Positions 1 through 8,885 of a DNA stretch of 18,523 nt are shown piece after piece (positions within the stretch are counted from its first letter, which is position 1; every line of letters starts with the position of its first letter). Under the pieces are notes generated by a model. The model saw nothing but the letters and a program-made list of their open reading frames with translations. It did not search any database and had not been told where the DNA came from. The translations under genes were made by a program, and so were the position numbers. Location of the stretch: assembly GCA_905196835.1 (NCBI GenBank), contig CAJJWN010000053.1, forward strand, positions 1 through 18,523, in the 5' to 3' direction. Source of the stretch: an uncultured Prevotella sp. GTDB taxonomy: Bacteria; Bacteroidota; Bacteroidia; Bacteroidales; Bacteroidaceae.

Positions 1-5
1 TAAGG

Positions 6-32
6 GCCGTCCACACGCATCGTAAGGACGGC
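6..32. repeat. GCCGTCC hairpin repeat, copy 1
   Basis: GCCGTCC (6-12) and GGACGGC (26-32) are perfect 7-bp inverted arms. The same arms with the same 20-base offset recur at 9020-9046, and GTAAGGACGGC is shared by both copies. This marks a dispersed intergenic repeat rather than a chance hairpin. On the plus strand the right arm is followed by TTTT, so it may also work as a weak terminator for an upstream gene outside the window. Confidence 0.55.
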
Positions 33-391
33 TTTTACCGGTAATAATGACGGCTCTTATGCCGTTTTATCGCCGTTTTCATTGCACAATTTGGTGCTTT
101 ATCGCGTAATATACTGACCCTCAACGAGTTATGATTGCACTCCGTAGAATAACGTATTTGCGGCCAAAAGTCTGATTGCTTGCGAATATCGCCGCTACGG
201 AACGTCAACGAAAATCAAAAAGAAAGCCGTTCAGACAAAACGCATTACATATTGGCACAATTCCTCCAAGTCTCCCCGTCTACGGCGACGAAACAGCTAT
301 ACGCACCATGCAACCACCTGCCCGAAAAGCGGTGGCTACACATTATCAATAATAAATAGCGCAAAATGGCACGCAAATCAACTTAAATGCG

Positions 392-399
392 TAATTTTG
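392..399 (+). promoter_or_regulatory. Bacteroidota -7 promoter element
   Basis: TAATTTTG followed by CA matches the TAnnTTTG -7 consensus of the Bacteroidota housekeeping sigma factor. It lies 22 bases before the ATG at 422, which implies a leader of roughly 15 bases. No good TTG -33 element is seen at the usual 19-20 base distance. Confidence 0.6.
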
Positions 400-421
400 C
401 ACGGATATTCATGTACGCAAA

Positions 422-1144
422 ATGAGGACTACACTTATCTTTGCATTGGCCGCCATACTGGCGGCAATATGCAACTACGCCACGGCGCAGCAATATGACG
501 GGCTGCCAACCATCAACCCTACCGCCACTTACACCACTGAAAACGGCGAAGAAGAGAGCGAAGACTATTCAGGCAACGCCCCCCTGCACGGACGCTTCGA
601 GGCCAACCCCGAGAACATTGGCGACTACACGGCCAGCTACGAATGGCGCTTCACCATGCAAGGAGAAGCCGAGCCGTACCTTATCCGCTACGAGCAGGAC
701 ACCGAATATACGTTCAACGATGCCGGCACGCACCTCATTGAGCTGTACGCCACATTCGTAAACGGCACCGACACCATAGCCTACACTCAGGAATACTGGG
801 CCGACCGCGGTTCGCTGCGCGTAAACATAAGCGAAAGCAGGCTCGAAATGCCCAATGCGTTCTCGCCCAACGGCGACGGGATAAACGACGTGTACAAGGC
901 GAAGAGCAACTACCAGTCAATCGTGGAGTTCCACGCCACCATCTTCAACCGATGGGGAAAGAAACTGTATGAATGGGACGACCCGGCCGGAGGATGGGAC
1001 GGCACCGTGGGCGGAAAGGATGTTGCCCAAGGCGTTTACTTCGTACTGGTGAAAGCCAAAGGCGCCGACGGCAAGGAATACAACATAAAGCGCGACGTCA
1101 ACCTGCTGCGCGGATACACGGAAGGTGTGACTGGCGAGCAGTGA
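422..1144 (+). CDS. Exported protein with type B (gliding-motility type) C-terminal secretion domain
   Basis: This 240-residue protein starts with a Sec signal peptide (residues 1-22, ending ATAQ). A beta-rich middle part (about 50-130) resembles a PKD-like fold: an aromatic stretch with YEWRF, then FNDAGTHLIELYATF. From L141 to about R230 it matches the gliding-motility-associated C-terminal domain (CHU_C, type B sorting domain of the type IX secretion system): PNAFSPNGDGINDVY, then FNRWGKKLYEW, GGWDGTVGGK and GVYFVLVKA. In the family this domain directs passage through the outer membrane by type IX secretion, so the product is probably surface-exposed or secreted. It is much shorter than most type B substrates, which carry large adhesin or enzyme regions, and has no recognisable catalytic domain. 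No PorP/SprF-type partner lies in the window. The ATG at 422 fits both signal peptide and promoter. Specific function is unknown. Confidence 0.85.
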   Translation: MRTTLIFALAAILAAICNYATAQQYDGLPTINPTATYTTENGEEESEDYSGNAPLHGRFEANPENIGDYTASYEWRFTMQGEAEPYLIRYEQDTEYTFNDAGTHLIELYATFVNGTDTIAYTQEYWADRGSLRVNISESRLEMPNAFSPNGDGINDVYKAKSNYQSIVEFHATIFNRWGKKLYEWDDPAGGWDGTVGGKDVAQGVYFVLVKAKGADGKEYNIKRDVNLLRGYTEGVTGEQ

Positions 1145-1196
1145 AAAGTGCGAAATTCATTACTCCGTCAAAACCCTTCACCAGTCTTTCTCACCC

Positions 1197-1238
1197 CTTA
1201 ATCCATAACTCATAACTCCTAATTCACAACTCTTAACT
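1197..1238. repeat. Array of six degenerate 7-bp units before uvrA
   Basis: Plus-strand units are CTTAATC, CATAACT, CATAACT, CCTAATT, CACAACT and CTTAACT, giving a consensus near CATAACT (AGTTATG on the other strand). The period stays at exactly 7 bases although the units vary. The array ends 6 bases before the uvrA start codon, so it would lie in the mRNA leader. Related 7-bp units occur at 6614-6641. Confidence 0.65.
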
Positions 1239-1244
1239 TAGTTT

Positions 1245-4067
1245 ATGTCTGAAAACAAGATAAACGTATGGGGTGCGCGCGTGCACAACCTAAAGAACAT
1301 AGACGTGGAAATACCACGCGGCAGCCTCACCGTGATAACCGGACTAAGCGGTTCGGGCAAATCGTCGCTGGCCTTCGACACCATCTACGCCGAAGGCCAA
1401 CGCCGCTATATAGAAACATTTTCGGCCTACGCGCGGAACTTCCTCGGCGGCATGGAGCGTCCCGACGTTGACAAAATAACAGGACTTAGCCCCGTAATCA
1501 GCATCGAACAAAAGACTACAAACAAGAATCCGCGCTCAACCGTAGGTACAACCACCGAAATATACGACTACCTCCGCCTGCTATACGCCCGTGCCGGAAT
1601 AGCCTACAGCTACGCCACGGGCGAGGAAATGGTGAAGTACACCGAGGAAGACGTGCTGCGCATGATACACGAACGGTACAGCGGCAGCCCCATATTCATA
1701 CTCGCTCCGCTGGTGCGCAACCGCAAGGGACACTACCGCGAGCTGTTTGAGAGTATGCGGCGCAAGGGCTACTTGTACATCCGCGTTGACGGAGAGCTGA
1801 AGGAAATAACGCGGGGCATGAAGGTAGACCGCTACAAGAACCACAACATAGAGGTGGTGATAGACAAGCTTCGCGTGCAGGACAAGGACGACGAACGGCT
1901 GAAAAAGAGCGTCGCCACGGCCATGAAACAGGGCGACGGACTGCTGATGATAATGGAGAAAGACTCGGGCGAGGCAAAATATTACAGCAAAAGGCTGATG
2001 TGTCCCACAACGGGCATGTCGTACGGCGACCCTGCCCCCAACAAGTTCTCGTTCAACTCGCCCGAAGGTGCGTGCCCGATGTGCAAGGGCCTGGGCTACG
2101 TCAACCAAATTGACCTTGACAAAGTAATACCCGACACGTCACTATCCATACGCAAAGGGGCTGTAGCTCCCCTTGGCAAATACAAGAACCAGATGATATT
2201 CTGGCAAATCGAAGCCATACTCGAGAAATACGAATGCACACTCGACACGCCTGTAAGCAACATCCCGGAAGAGGCGATGAACGAAATCATGTACGGCTCG
2301 ATGGAGAACGTGCGAATAAGAAAAGAACTGGTACACACGTCGAGCGACTACTTCGTTGAGTTCGACGGCGTGGTAAAATACCTGCAAAGCGTAATAGAAA
2401 ACGACGACAGCGCAAGCGGACAGAAGTGGGCGGACCAGTTCCAAAGTGTGTGCCAATGCCCCGAATGCCACGGCCAACGCCTCAACCGCGAGTCGCTTTC
2501 CTACCGCATTTGGAACAAGAACATATCCGAAGTGGCCTCTATGGACATTGCCGAATTGAAATCATGGCTGGCAGAAGCGCAGGCACATCTAACGGAGAGG
2601 CAACGCCGTATAGCCGACGAGATAATAAAGGAAATTGTCACACGCATCAATTTCATGCTTGAAGTCGGCCTCGACTACCTCTCGCTAAACCGCCAATCGG
2701 CAACGCTCTCGGGCGGCGAAAGCCAGCGCATACGCCTTGCCACGCAAATAGGTTCGCAGCTTGTAAACGTGCTATACATACTCGACGAGCCGAGCATCGG
2801 CCTTCACCAGCGCGACAATGACCGTCTTATCAAATCGCTTAAAGAGCTGCGCGACCTGGGCAATACGGTCATCGTGGTTGAACACGACAAGGACATGATG
2901 CTCAACGCCGACTACATCGTAGACATAGGTCCCAAGGCCGGACGGCGCGGCGGCGAAGTTGTGTTCCAAGGCACACCGCAGGAAATGCTGAAGACGCACA
3001 CCGTTACGGCTCAATACCTCAACGGAGAGATGAAGATAGAAGTGCCGTCCAAGCGGCGTGAGGGCAACGGTAAAAGCATCGTGCTGCACGGAGCGTCGGG
3101 CAACAACCTGAAGCACGTTGACGTGGAGTTCCCCCTCGGCAAGTTGATTGTAGTTACAGGCGTCAGTGGTTCGGGCAAATCGACATTGATAAACGAGACA
3201 CTCCAGCCAATATTAAGCCGCCACTTCTACCGCTCGCTGAAAGAGCCCATGCCGTATGACTCAATTGAAGGTTTGGAATATATCGACAAAGTAGTAAACG
3301 TTGACCAAAGTCCGCTCGGACGCACGCCGCGCTCCAACCCTGCGACTTACACCGGGGTGTTCAGCGACATACGTTCGTTGTTCGTCAATCTGCCCGAAGC
3401 GAAAATAAGAGGATACAAGCCGGGACGCTTCTCGTTCAACGTAAAGGGCGGACGTTGCGAAACCTGCGGCGGCAACGGCTACAAAACAATCGAGATGCGC
3501 TTCCTGCCTGACATTATGGTACCGTGCGAAGCGTGCCACGGCAAGCGCTACAACCGGGAAACGCTGGAAGTACGCTATAAGGGGAAAAGCATAGCCGACG
3601 TGCTCGACATGACTATCAACCAGGCTGTCGAGTTCTTTGAAAACGTGCCCGATATACTACGCAAAATAAAGACAATACAAGACGTTGGACTTGGCTACAT
3701 CAAACTCGGACAACCCTCGACCACTCTTAGCGGCGGCGAAAGCCAGCGCGTAAAGCTCGCCACCGAACTAAGCAAGCGCGACACAGGCAAGACGATGTAC
3801 ATACTCGACGAGCCTACAACCGGCCTGCACTTCGAAGACATACGCATACTGATGAACGTATTGCAGAAGCTTGTAGACCGCGGCAACACGGTAATAATAA
3901 TTGAACACAACCTTGACGTAATAAAACTTGCCGACCACATCATCGACATGGGTCCCGAAGGTGGACGTGGTGGAGGACTCGTCCTGTCTACCGGTACACC
4001 CGAACAGGTTGCCATAAACGATAAAGGCTTCACCCCAATGTTCTTAAAAAAGGAGTTAGAGCAATGA
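1245..4067 (+). CDS. uvrA: Excinuclease ABC subunit UvrA
   Basis: UvrA is the damage-sensing ATPase of nucleotide excision repair; it loads UvrB on damaged DNA. The 940-residue length is normal. Both ABC modules are complete: Walker [10 protein letters not shown] at 33-41 and GVSGSGKST at 639-647; ABC signatures LSGGESQR starting at L488 and L828; Walker B regions [11 protein letters not shown] and [11 protein letters not shown]. Zinc-binding cysteines are C277/C280 with C405/C408 in the first half and C738/C741 with C761/C764 in the second. A UvrB-binding-like stretch ([16 protein letters not shown]) lies near 150-190, favouring true UvrA over a shortened paralog. The ATG at 1245 is followed directly by the conserved N-terminus. 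It lies 100 bases after the previous gene, and I see no TAnnTTTG box in that gap, so it may be read through from upstream or have a divergent promoter. Confidence 0.98.
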   Translation: MSENKINVWGARVHNLKNIDVEIPRGSLTVITGLSGSGKSSLAFDTIYAEGQRRYIETFSAYARNFLGGMERPDVDKITGLSPVISIEQKTTNKNPRSTVGTTTEIYDYLRLLYARAGIAYSYATGEEMVKYTEEDVLRMIHERYSGSPIFILAPLVRNRKGHYRELFESMRRKGYLYIRVDGELKEITRGMKVDRYKNHNIEVVIDKLRVQDKDDERLKKSVATAMKQGDGLLMIMEKDSGEAKYYSKRLMCPTTGMSYGDPAPNKFSFNSPEGACPMCKGLGYVNQIDLDKVIPDTSLSIRKGAVAPLGKYKNQMIFWQIEAILEKYECTLDTPVSNIPEEAMNEIMYGSMENVRIRKELVHTSSDYFVEFDGVVKYLQSVIENDDSASGQKWADQFQSVCQCPECHGQRLNRESLSYRIWNKNISEVASMDIAELKSWLAEAQAHLTERQRRIADEIIKEIVTRINFMLEVGLDYLSLNRQSATLSGGESQRIRLATQIGSQLVNVLYILDEPSIGLHQRDNDRLIKSLKELRDLGNTVIVVEHDKDMMLNADYIVDIGPKAGRRGGEVVFQGTPQEMLKTHTVTAQYLNGEMKIEVPSKRREGNGKSIVLHGASGNNLKHVDVEFPLGKLIVVTGVSGSGKSTLINETLQPILSRHFYRSLKEPMPYDSIEGLEYIDKVVNVDQSPLGRTPRSNPATYTGVFSDIRSLFVNLPEAKIRGYKPGRFSFNVKGGRCETCGGNGYKTIEMRFLPDIMVPCEACHGKRYNRETLEVRYKGKSIADVLDMTINQAVEFFENVPDILRKIKTIQDVGLGYIKLGQPSTTLSGGESQRVKLATELSKRDTGKTMYILDEPTTGLHFEDIRILMNVLQKLVDRGNTVIIIEHNLDVIKLADHIIDMGPEGGRGGGLVLSTGTPEQVAINDKGFTPMFLKKELEQ

Positions 4068-4112
4068 CAACAAAAGCGTAGAACATATATTTATATTCTG
4101 CGCCTTTGTCAT
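4064..4112. terminator. Imperfect hairpin between convergent uvrA and pantothenate kinase genes
   Basis: ATGACA (from 4064, overlapping the uvrA stop) with GCGtAGAA pairs with TTCTGCGCCTTTGTCAT, which ends at 4112. There is a small bulge and an A/T-rich loop. It lies between two genes that face each other, so it could stop transcription from both sides. There is no long T-run on the plus strand, so the call is tentative. Confidence 0.45.
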
Positions 4113-4169
4113 TTATATCAACTTTCAATTCAACAAAAAATGTATACAAAGTTCATTGGCTAAACTGTT

Positions 4170-5012
4170 TCACAACGCTTCCGTAGCAAATCTTTCATCA
4201 TAATAGCAAAGGGCTGCACCTATGGCCGTACAGAATTCGGAATATTCTGGTATGATAAGCTTGACACCGTAAAGTTTTTCTATAGGTGGAAATACCATAC
4301 GACATTGAGGAAGCAATGTTAAATTGCCAATCATCACATATTCGCGGATGCTGCTACCGATTGATGCAAGCACAGCCGACTGGCCAACAGACTGTAGCAC
4401 TGTCCATATCAACCCGATTGCAATGTCCTCACGCGACGCGTCACTCTTGGCGTTACCGAACAATGAAGCTACCGCAGTCATTGGCAATCCGGGTAGAGGC
4501 TTGGCGCTGATGTCGCCAATACGCAGGTTAATATTTGACACATTGCCTTGTATCGCCATTTCCGAGACTGTACGTATGTCGTCTGTTTTTAATAACAAAC
4601 GCGACAATCCCTGAAGCGTACCACCGCCAATGCCAATACCGCCAATATGCTCAATCTTGTCACCATCACAGCGTATAAGCGACGTACCTGTACCCAAACT
4701 GACCACGATAATATGGTCTTTACCAGAAACATGACGCGCCCCAAGGCCGTCAGCCACAAACTCGCCGGCCTTGTCGGTAGGCAAACCGTAAACAGGTTTG
4801 TTTATATAAGCAGAGCCTACGCCGGTAAGCATGACATGCTCCACGTCTGAAAGCTGTATCTTGTTGTCGTACAAATATTTGCCAAACGCCCCATAAAGCG
4901 ACGTCACAGGGTCTGTAGCCTTTATCCGCATAGGCGACACGACTTTCCCGTCTACTATTCCAACAATCTTGGTCGTACTTATGCCGACGTCTATTCCAAT
5001 TACTATTCCCAT
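4170..5012 (-). CDS. coaW: Type II pantothenate kinase
   Basis: This enzyme phosphorylates pantothenate with ATP, the first step of coenzyme A synthesis. The 280-residue protein has the acetate/sugar kinase (ASKHA) fold typical of the eukaryote-like (fumble) type II family: phosphate-1 motif GIDVGISTTK at 6-15, LTGVGSAYIN near 62-71, SLGTG at 105-109 and the Gly-rich GGIGIGGGT at 124-132. Type III (CoaX) and CoaA look different. I use the ATG at 5012: the frame extends to a TTG at 5048, but that codon lies inside the -7 promoter box and the added residues resemble nothing. The gene is monocistronic, convergent with uvrA, with its own strong promoter. In the family, type II enzymes are often resistant to CoA feedback; that cannot be read from the sequence. 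Confidence 0.88.
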   Translation of the reverse strand: MGIVIGIDVGISTTKIVGIVDGKVVSPMRIKATDPVTSLYGAFGKYLYDNKIQLSDVEHVMLTGVGSAYINKPVYGLPTDKAGEFVADGLGARHVSGKDHIIVVSLGTGTSLIRCDGDKIEHIGGIGIGGGTLQGLSRLLLKTDDIRTVSEMAIQGNVSNINLRIGDISAKPLPGLPMTAVASLFGNAKSDASREDIAIGLIWTVLQSVGQSAVLASIGSSIREYVMIGNLTLLPQCRMVFPPIEKLYGVKLIIPEYSEFCTAIGAALCYYDERFATEAL

Positions 5013-5045
5013 ATAGAATACAAATGCTTTATTCTTAAATTTGTG

Positions 5046-5076
5046 CAAAGGTAGATATTATTATTGAAATTGTCAA
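5046..5076 (-). promoter_or_regulatory. Promoter of the pantothenate kinase gene
   Basis: On the minus strand a TTGACA box (5076 down to 5071) is followed by TACCTTTG (5053 down to 5046). The spacer between TTG and TAnnTTTG is 20 bases, a near-ideal Bacteroidota housekeeping promoter. Transcription should begin a few bases past 5046, leaving a leader of about 27 bases to the ATG at 5012. Confidence 0.85.
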
Positions 5077-5110
5077 GCACAAAAAAGATTTTACGTGACA
5101 GTAAATCAAA

Positions 5111-5147
5111 AAGGCCACAAGTCCATAAATAATGAACTTGTGGCCTT
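5111..5147 (-). terminator. Intrinsic terminator after rplT
   Basis: AAGGCCACAAGT (5111-5122) and ACTTGTGGCCTT (5136-5147) form a perfect 12-bp stem with a 13-base loop. Read on the minus strand the stem is followed by TTTTTGATTT. It lies 26 bases after the rplT stop and closes the thrS/infC/rpmI/rplT cluster, ahead of the pantothenate kinase promoter. Confidence 0.88.
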
Positions 5148-5172
5148 ATGGTATAATGTATTTATATACACC

Positions 5173-5520
5173 TTAGTTCTTAACCTTCTCAACGATAGCC
5201 TTGAATGCTTCAGGATTGTTTACTGCGAGGTCTGCAAGAACCTTGCGGTTAATCTCGATGCCAGCCTTGTGGAGAGCACCCATCAACGTAGAATAACTCA
5301 TGTTCTCAAGACGTGCAGCTGCATTGATACGCTGAATCCACAACGAACGGAACGTGCGCTTCTTGTTGCGGCGGTCACGGTAAGCATATGTCAAACCTTT
5401 CTCCCAAGTGTTCTTGGCTACTGTCCAAACATTCTTCCTTGCTCCGAAATATCCACGGGTAAGTTTAAGAATTCTCTTCCTCCTTGCTCTTGAAGCAACG
5501 TGATTTACTGATCTTGGCAT
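5173..5520 (-). CDS. rplT: 50S ribosomal protein L20
   Basis: L20 binds 23S rRNA early in large-subunit assembly. The 115-residue protein has the standard length and the basic N-terminus [20 protein letters not shown], followed by [29 protein letters not shown] and [16 protein letters not shown]. It starts 31 bases after the rpmI stop, as in the universal infC-rpmI-rplT order. In E. coli L20 represses its own operon by binding RNA near rpmI; no clear equivalent site is visible here beyond a weak hairpin in the infC-rpmI gap (AACGT at 5788-5792, ACGTT at 5803-5807). Confidence 0.98.
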   Translation of the reverse strand: MPRSVNHVASRARRKRILKLTRGYFGARKNVWTVAKNTWEKGLTYAYRDRRNKKRTFRSLWIQRINAAARLENMSYSTLMGALHKAGIEINRKVLADLAVNNPEAFKAIVEKVKN

Positions 5521-5551
5521 AGTTTTTTCCCTTTAATTAATTAGACATTGA

Positions 5552-5749
5552 TTAACGGAGACGGAGCAAGTCTCTCACCTGCTTCATGTTGTCATGGTCT
5601 ACCAATGTAGAACCAAGCAAGTTACGCTTCTGCTTCTTTGTTTTCTTAGTCAGGATGTGACTGTGGTAAGCGTGATGTCTCTTAATCTTACCTGTGCCGG
5701 TGAAGCTAAATCTCTTCTTTGCACCGGAATTTGTCTTTTGCTTTGGCAT
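5552..5749 (-). CDS. rpmI: 50S ribosomal protein L35
   Basis: L35 is a small basic large-subunit protein. The 65 residues begin [20 protein letters not shown], then [24 protein letters not shown], and end VRDLLRLR, matching the family over its whole length. It sits between infC (80 bases upstream) and rplT (31 bases downstream) and is surely co-transcribed with both. Confidence 0.98.
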   Translation of the reverse strand: MPKQKTNSGAKKRFSFTGTGKIKRHHAYHSHILTKKTKKQKRNLLGSTLVDHDNMKQVRDLLRLR

Positions 5750-5829
5750 TTTTTTAAGTTTTAATTATTGTTATTTACAGCTGTGGCAACGTATATACCA
5801 GGACGTTACGCACATATTATTCATCTTTT

Positions 5830-6531
5830 TTATTCGGAATCATTGCCTCCGTTGAGTTTCTTCAATGCGTCGGCACCGTTCTTTGCATTGGCAAACAAAC
5901 CTCCACTTGCAGGAACATTCTCATCAACAGCTTCTCCTGCCTGTTCCGACTGCGCCTTCGCTTCAGCCTCGCGGCGTTCCCTGTCCATCTTCTGCTGGCT
6001 TTTCTTTGCAACGCCTGCTTTCTTAGGGCTAAGGTACAAAAACATCTTCTTGCCTTCCAAAGCCGGCATCTGCTCTACCTTTCCATATTCCTCAAGGTCG
6101 TTAGCAAAGCGCAGCAACAGAACTTCGCCCTGCTCCTTGAAAAGGATTGAGCGACCGCGGAAGAACACAAACGCACGTACCTTGTTGCCTTCTTCCAAGA
6201 ATTCCTTGGCGTGCTTAAGCTTGAAGTTGTAGTCGTGGTCGTCTGTCTGAGGCCCGAACCTTATTTCCTTCACTTCCTGTTTTACCTGCTTCGCCTTCAT
6301 CTCCTTGGCGCGTTTCTTCTGCTGGTACAGGAACTTGCTATAGTCGATGAGACGGCAAACAGGCGGTTGTGCATTCGGCGAAATCTCTACGAGGTCTACG
6401 CCTTGGCTGCGTGCCATGTCCAATGCCTGACGTGTTGGTACTACTGTAGAACCGTTATCGCTTACGATGCGGACTTCTTTAACGCGAATCTGCTCATTCA
6501 CGCGGTAATAATTCTTTTTGTCGTTCTTCAT
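5830..6531 (-). CDS. infC: Translation initiation factor IF-3
   Basis: IF-3 binds the 30S subunit, prevents premature joining of 50S and checks start codons. The 233-residue protein has the N-terminal domain ([16 protein letters not shown], then [21 protein letters not shown]), the basic linker ([21 protein letters not shown]) and the C-terminal domain ([20 protein letters not shown], then FFRGR), up to about residue 172. A Lys/Glu/Ala-rich tail of about 60 residues follows, absent from the roughly 180-residue E. coli protein. The start is the ATG at 6531; the preceding codon is TTG and adds only one residue. Many bacteria use AUU or AUC here for autoregulation; this copy uses AUG. It has its own promoter at 6568-6598. 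Confidence 0.97.
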   Translation of the reverse strand: MKNDKKNYYRVNEQIRVKEVRIVSDNGSTVVPTRQALDMARSQGVDLVEISPNAQPPVCRLIDYSKFLYQQKKRAKEMKAKQVKQEVKEIRFGPQTDDHDYNFKLKHAKEFLEEGNKVRAFVFFRGRSILFKEQGEVLLLRFANDLEEYGKVEQMPALEGKKMFLYLSPKKAGVAKKSQQKMDRERREAEAKAQSEQAGEAVDENVPASGGLFANAKNGADALKKLNGGNDSE

Positions 6532-6567
6532 CAACTGTTTTTACGGATGTTTTATGAAAATCGGTTG

Positions 6568-6598
6568 CAAAATTACTATAAATCAACCAACTAACAAA
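6568..6598 (-). promoter_or_regulatory. Promoter of infC-rpmI-rplT
   Basis: On the minus strand TTTG (6598 down to 6595) is followed after 19 bases by TAATTTTG (6575 down to 6568) and then CA. This is an almost ideal Bacteroidota promoter, giving a leader of about 30 bases before the infC ATG. The cluster can therefore be transcribed independently of thrS. Confidence 0.85.
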
Positions 6599-6613
6599 AC
6601 TTTTACTTAAATA

Positions 6614-6641
6614 ATTTAAGAATTAAGAGTTAAGAATCAAG
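6614..6641. repeat. Four 7-bp units (AATTAAG type)
   Basis: ATTTAAG, AATTAAG, AGTTAAG and AATCAAG follow each other without gaps. The units match the 7-bp family before uvrA read on its minus strand (AGTTAAG, AATTAGG). The array sits just upstream of the infC promoter and directly before an 8-bp array. Confidence 0.6.
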
Positions 6642-6651
6642 AAAAATACGG

Positions 6652-6746
6652 TTTGAAGGTCGTAGGGTTATAAGGTTATACGGTTGTGAAGTATAAGATT
6701 TTACTACAAACGCCGTAAGACCTCATAACCTCACAACCGTATGACC
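6652..6746. repeat. Inverted pair of 8-bp unit arrays after thrS
   Basis: The left array (6652-6691) reads TTTGAAGG, TCGTAGGG, TTATAAGG, TTATACGG, TTGTGAAG, consensus TTATAAGG. The right array (6713-6744) reads CCGTAAGA, CCTCATAA, CCTCACAA, CCGTATGA, which is the same unit in reverse orientation. Bases 6676-6691 can pair with 6729-6744 at 14 of 16 positions, so the transcript could fold into a long hairpin. It ends 10 bases from the thrS stop and may serve as the thrS terminator, but there is no T-run. Confidence 0.7.
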
Positions 6747-6755
6747 GGAATATTC

Positions 6756-8708
6756 TTACTTCTCAATGGCCTTCAGCTGCTCTGCAACCTCGTCATTGAC
6801 CTTCTTTGCAAAGTCTTCCTTGCTCATAGAGCCTTGGTCGCCCTGGCCTTGCTTCCTCACGGCAACAGAGCCGTCGGCCTGCTCCTTCTCGCCTACCACA
6901 ACCATGTAAGGTATGCGCTTCATCTCGTTGTCACGGATTTTGCGGCCTATTTTCTCGTTGCGGTCATCAATGATTGCACGCACGCCTACCGTGTCGAAAT
7001 ACTTTGCCAGCTCGCGGGCGTAGTCGTTGTACTTTTCGCTGATTGGCAGTATGGCTACCTGGTCGGGCGTAAGCCACAGGGGGAAGTGGCCCGACGTATG
7101 CTCGATGAGCACCGCCGTAAAGCGCTCGAGCGAACCGAACGGTGCGCGGTGTATCATCACGGGCGTCTTCTTCGTGTTGTCCTCTGCGGTATATTCCAGT
7201 TTGAAACGCTCCGGCAGGTTGTAGTCTACCTGGATAGTACCCAGCTGCCAACGGCGGCCGATGGCGTCCTTAACCATGAAGTCGAGCTTCGGACCGTAGA
7301 AGGCGGCTTCGCCGTACTCGATTTTTGCGTTCAACCCCTTCTCCTTACATGCGTCGATGATGGCCTGCTCCGACTCCGCCCATACCTCGTCAGAGCCTAT
7401 GTACTTCTCGCGGTCGTTGGGGTCGCGGAGCGAAATCTGCGCCTCGAAGTCGGTAAAGTTGAAGATTGAGAACACCGTATGTATGATGTCCATGACGTTA
7501 AGGAACTCGGCCTTCACCTGGTCGGGACGGCAGAAGATGTGGGCGTCGTCCTGCGTGAACGAACGTACACGCGTAAGTCCGTGCAGCTCGCCGCTCTTCT
7601 CGTAACGGTACACCGTACCGAACTCGGCTATGCGCAGCGGCAGGTCGCGGTACGAGCGCGGCTTCCATGCAAACACCTCGCAGTGGTGGGGGCAGTTCAT
7701 CGGCTTCAGCATGTACTCCTCGTCCTCCTCGGGCGTGTGGATGGGCTGGAACGAGTCCTTGCCATAGTGCGCATAGTGGCCTGAAGTGACGTAGAGGTTC
7801 TTGCTGCCTATGTGCGGAGTGATTACTTCCTTATATCCGTAACGCTTCTGTATGCGGCGGAGCATGTCCTGCAAGCGCAGGCGAAGCTCCGTGCCTGCTG
7901 GCAACCAGATGGGCAAGCCCTTGCCTACGCGCTCGGAGAACATAAACAGTTCCATCTCCTTGCCTATTTTGCGGTGGTCGCGCTTCTTGGCCTCCTCAAG
8001 CATTACAAGATACTCGTCGAGCATCTTCTTCTTGGGGAACGTGATGCCGTAGATGCGCGTCATCTGCTCGCGCTTTGCGTCGCCGCGCCAGAATGCGCCT
8101 GCCACACTGGTTATCTTGATGGCCTTTATTGCGCCGGTGCTCATGATGTGAGGGCCTTTGCACAGGTCGGTAAAGCGGCCCTGCGTGTACGTCGTGATTT
8201 CACCGTCGGCCAAATCCTGCTCTATGTGCTCGCACTTGTACTCCTGACCGTCGGCCTTGAATTCGGCCAAAGCGTCGGCCTTGGATATTTCCTTGCGCAC
8301 TACGGGCTCGTCCTTAGAGGCAAGCTCCTTCATCTTCTGCTCTATTTTGGGAAAGTCGCTCTCCTTGATAACGTCGCCGTCCTTAGGCATCACGTCATAG
8401 AAAAAGCCGTTCTCCACGGCAGGGCCGAAGCCGAACTGTATGCCGGGATAAAGCTCTTGCAGAGCCTCGGCCAGCAAGTGAGCCGACGTATGCCAGAAGG
8501 CGTGCTTGCCCTCCTCGTCTTCCCACTTGTAAAGCTCTATCTTTGCGTCCTCGTTGATGGGGCGGTTAAGTTCAACCGTCTCACCGTTAACGCCGCAGGC
8601 CAGCACGTTGCGCGCCAGTGCGGGCGATATGCTCTCGGCAATCTGAAGTCCCGTCACACCCTGTTCGTACTCACGGACGGAGCCGTCGGGAAATGTAATT
8701 TTTATCAT
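6756..8708 (-). CDS. thrS: Threonyl-tRNA synthetase
   Basis: This cytoplasmic enzyme charges tRNA-Thr with threonine and edits mischarged Ser-tRNA. The 650 residues contain an N-terminal TGS domain (1 to about 62, [10 protein letters not shown]), the editing domain with HTSAH (H73, H77) and CKGPH (C183, H187), the class II catalytic core with motif 2 ([13 protein letters not shown]) and motif 3 ([10 protein letters not shown]), and the anticodon-binding domain from about 550. The zinc ligands C339, H390 and H520 are present. The ATG at 8708 begins the conserved TGS domain directly. It lies upstream of infC in the usual order, but infC has its own promoter and the 224-base gap is filled with repeats, so coupling may be loose. 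Confidence 0.98.
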   Translation of the reverse strand: MIKITFPDGSVREYEQGVTGLQIAESISPALARNVLACGVNGETVELNRPINEDAKIELYKWEDEEGKHAFWHTSAHLLAEALQELYPGIQFGFGPAVENGFFYDVMPKDGDVIKESDFPKIEQKMKELASKDEPVVRKEISKADALAEFKADGQEYKCEHIEQDLADGEITTYTQGRFTDLCKGPHIMSTGAIKAIKITSVAGAFWRGDAKREQMTRIYGITFPKKKMLDEYLVMLEEAKKRDHRKIGKEMELFMFSERVGKGLPIWLPAGTELRLRLQDMLRRIQKRYGYKEVITPHIGSKNLYVTSGHYAHYGKDSFQPIHTPEEDEEYMLKPMNCPHHCEVFAWKPRSYRDLPLRIAEFGTVYRYEKSGELHGLTRVRSFTQDDAHIFCRPDQVKAEFLNVMDIIHTVFSIFNFTDFEAQISLRDPNDREKYIGSDEVWAESEQAIIDACKEKGLNAKIEYGEAAFYGPKLDFMVKDAIGRRWQLGTIQVDYNLPERFKLEYTAEDNTKKTPVMIHRAPFGSLERFTAVLIEHTSGHFPLWLTPDQVAILPISEKYNDYARELAKYFDTVGVRAIIDDRNEKIGRKIRDNEMKRIPYMVVVGEKEQADGSVAVRKQGQGDQGSMSKEDFAKKVNDEVAEQLKAIEK

Positions 8709-8736
8709 AACATCCTTGTTTTTAATCTTTTGGATG

Positions 8737-8744
8737 CAAAATTA
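8737..8744 (-). promoter_or_regulatory. -7 element of the thrS promoter
   Basis: TAATTTTG followed by CA on the minus strand lies 28 bases before the thrS ATG. No TTG is found at the expected -33 position, so only the -7 box supports this. No T-box or other long regulatory leader fits in the roughly 22-base leader. Confidence 0.65.
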
Positions 8745-8885
8745 CAGTTTTCTTTTGAATTAGCGAGCATTGGATATGATTTTATTTCAATAATATCAGG
8801 CACTGCAAACAAAAACCGTAACCGCCCGACTGACTTTTCACATTAAATCCATGAAAATACATCCATTTACCTTCATTATTATAAG

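Larger units (their letters stand above)
1..421. other. Gene-free region before the first gene
   Basis: No credible coding frame is visible here. The stretch holds a GCCGTCC hairpin at 6-32, a GACGGCTC half-copy near 49-56, a short direct repeat of GCCGTTTT at 61-68 and 72-79, a small CCACC/GGTGG inverted repeat at 314-318 and 331-335, and the -7 element of the next gene at 392-399. The middle part, about 100-310, shows nothing I can name. The beginning is probably the tail of a repeat-type intergenic element following a gene outside the window. Confidence 0.6.

Noticed and set aside
1..421. tRNA or small RNA gene
   Set aside because: No cloverleaf, TTC-loop consensus or terminator-ended transcript could be recognised by eye.
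1581..2108. 175-codon frame antisense to uvrA
   Set aside because: It is a complement-strand shadow of a fully conserved gene; the His/Val-rich translation is typical of such shadows.
5013..5048. N-terminal extension of the pantothenate kinase to a TTG codon
   Set aside because: The TTG overlaps the -7 promoter box, so it would not be transcribed, and the family N-terminus begins at the ATG at 5012.
5095..5493. 132-codon frame on the plus strand over rplT
   Set aside because: It begins at the rplT terminator and is antisense to L20, with no promoter and no recognisable motif.
5750..5829. L20-binding autoregulatory site between infC and rpmI
   Set aside because: Only a 5-bp stem (AACGT/ACGTT) is seen and no pseudoknot could be drawn with confidence, so it is not listed as a feature.
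6614..6746. CRISPR array
   Set aside because: Units are 7-8 bp and there are no spacers of 30 bases or so and no cas genes; it is a fixed-period short repeat array instead.
7812..8846. Open frame of 344 codons on the plus strand opposite thrS
   Set aside because: It lies antisense to a clear threonyl-tRNA synthetase. Its translation is Leu/Val/Ala-rich without known motifs, as expected from the complement of a GC-rich gene. The same applies to 6741-7469.
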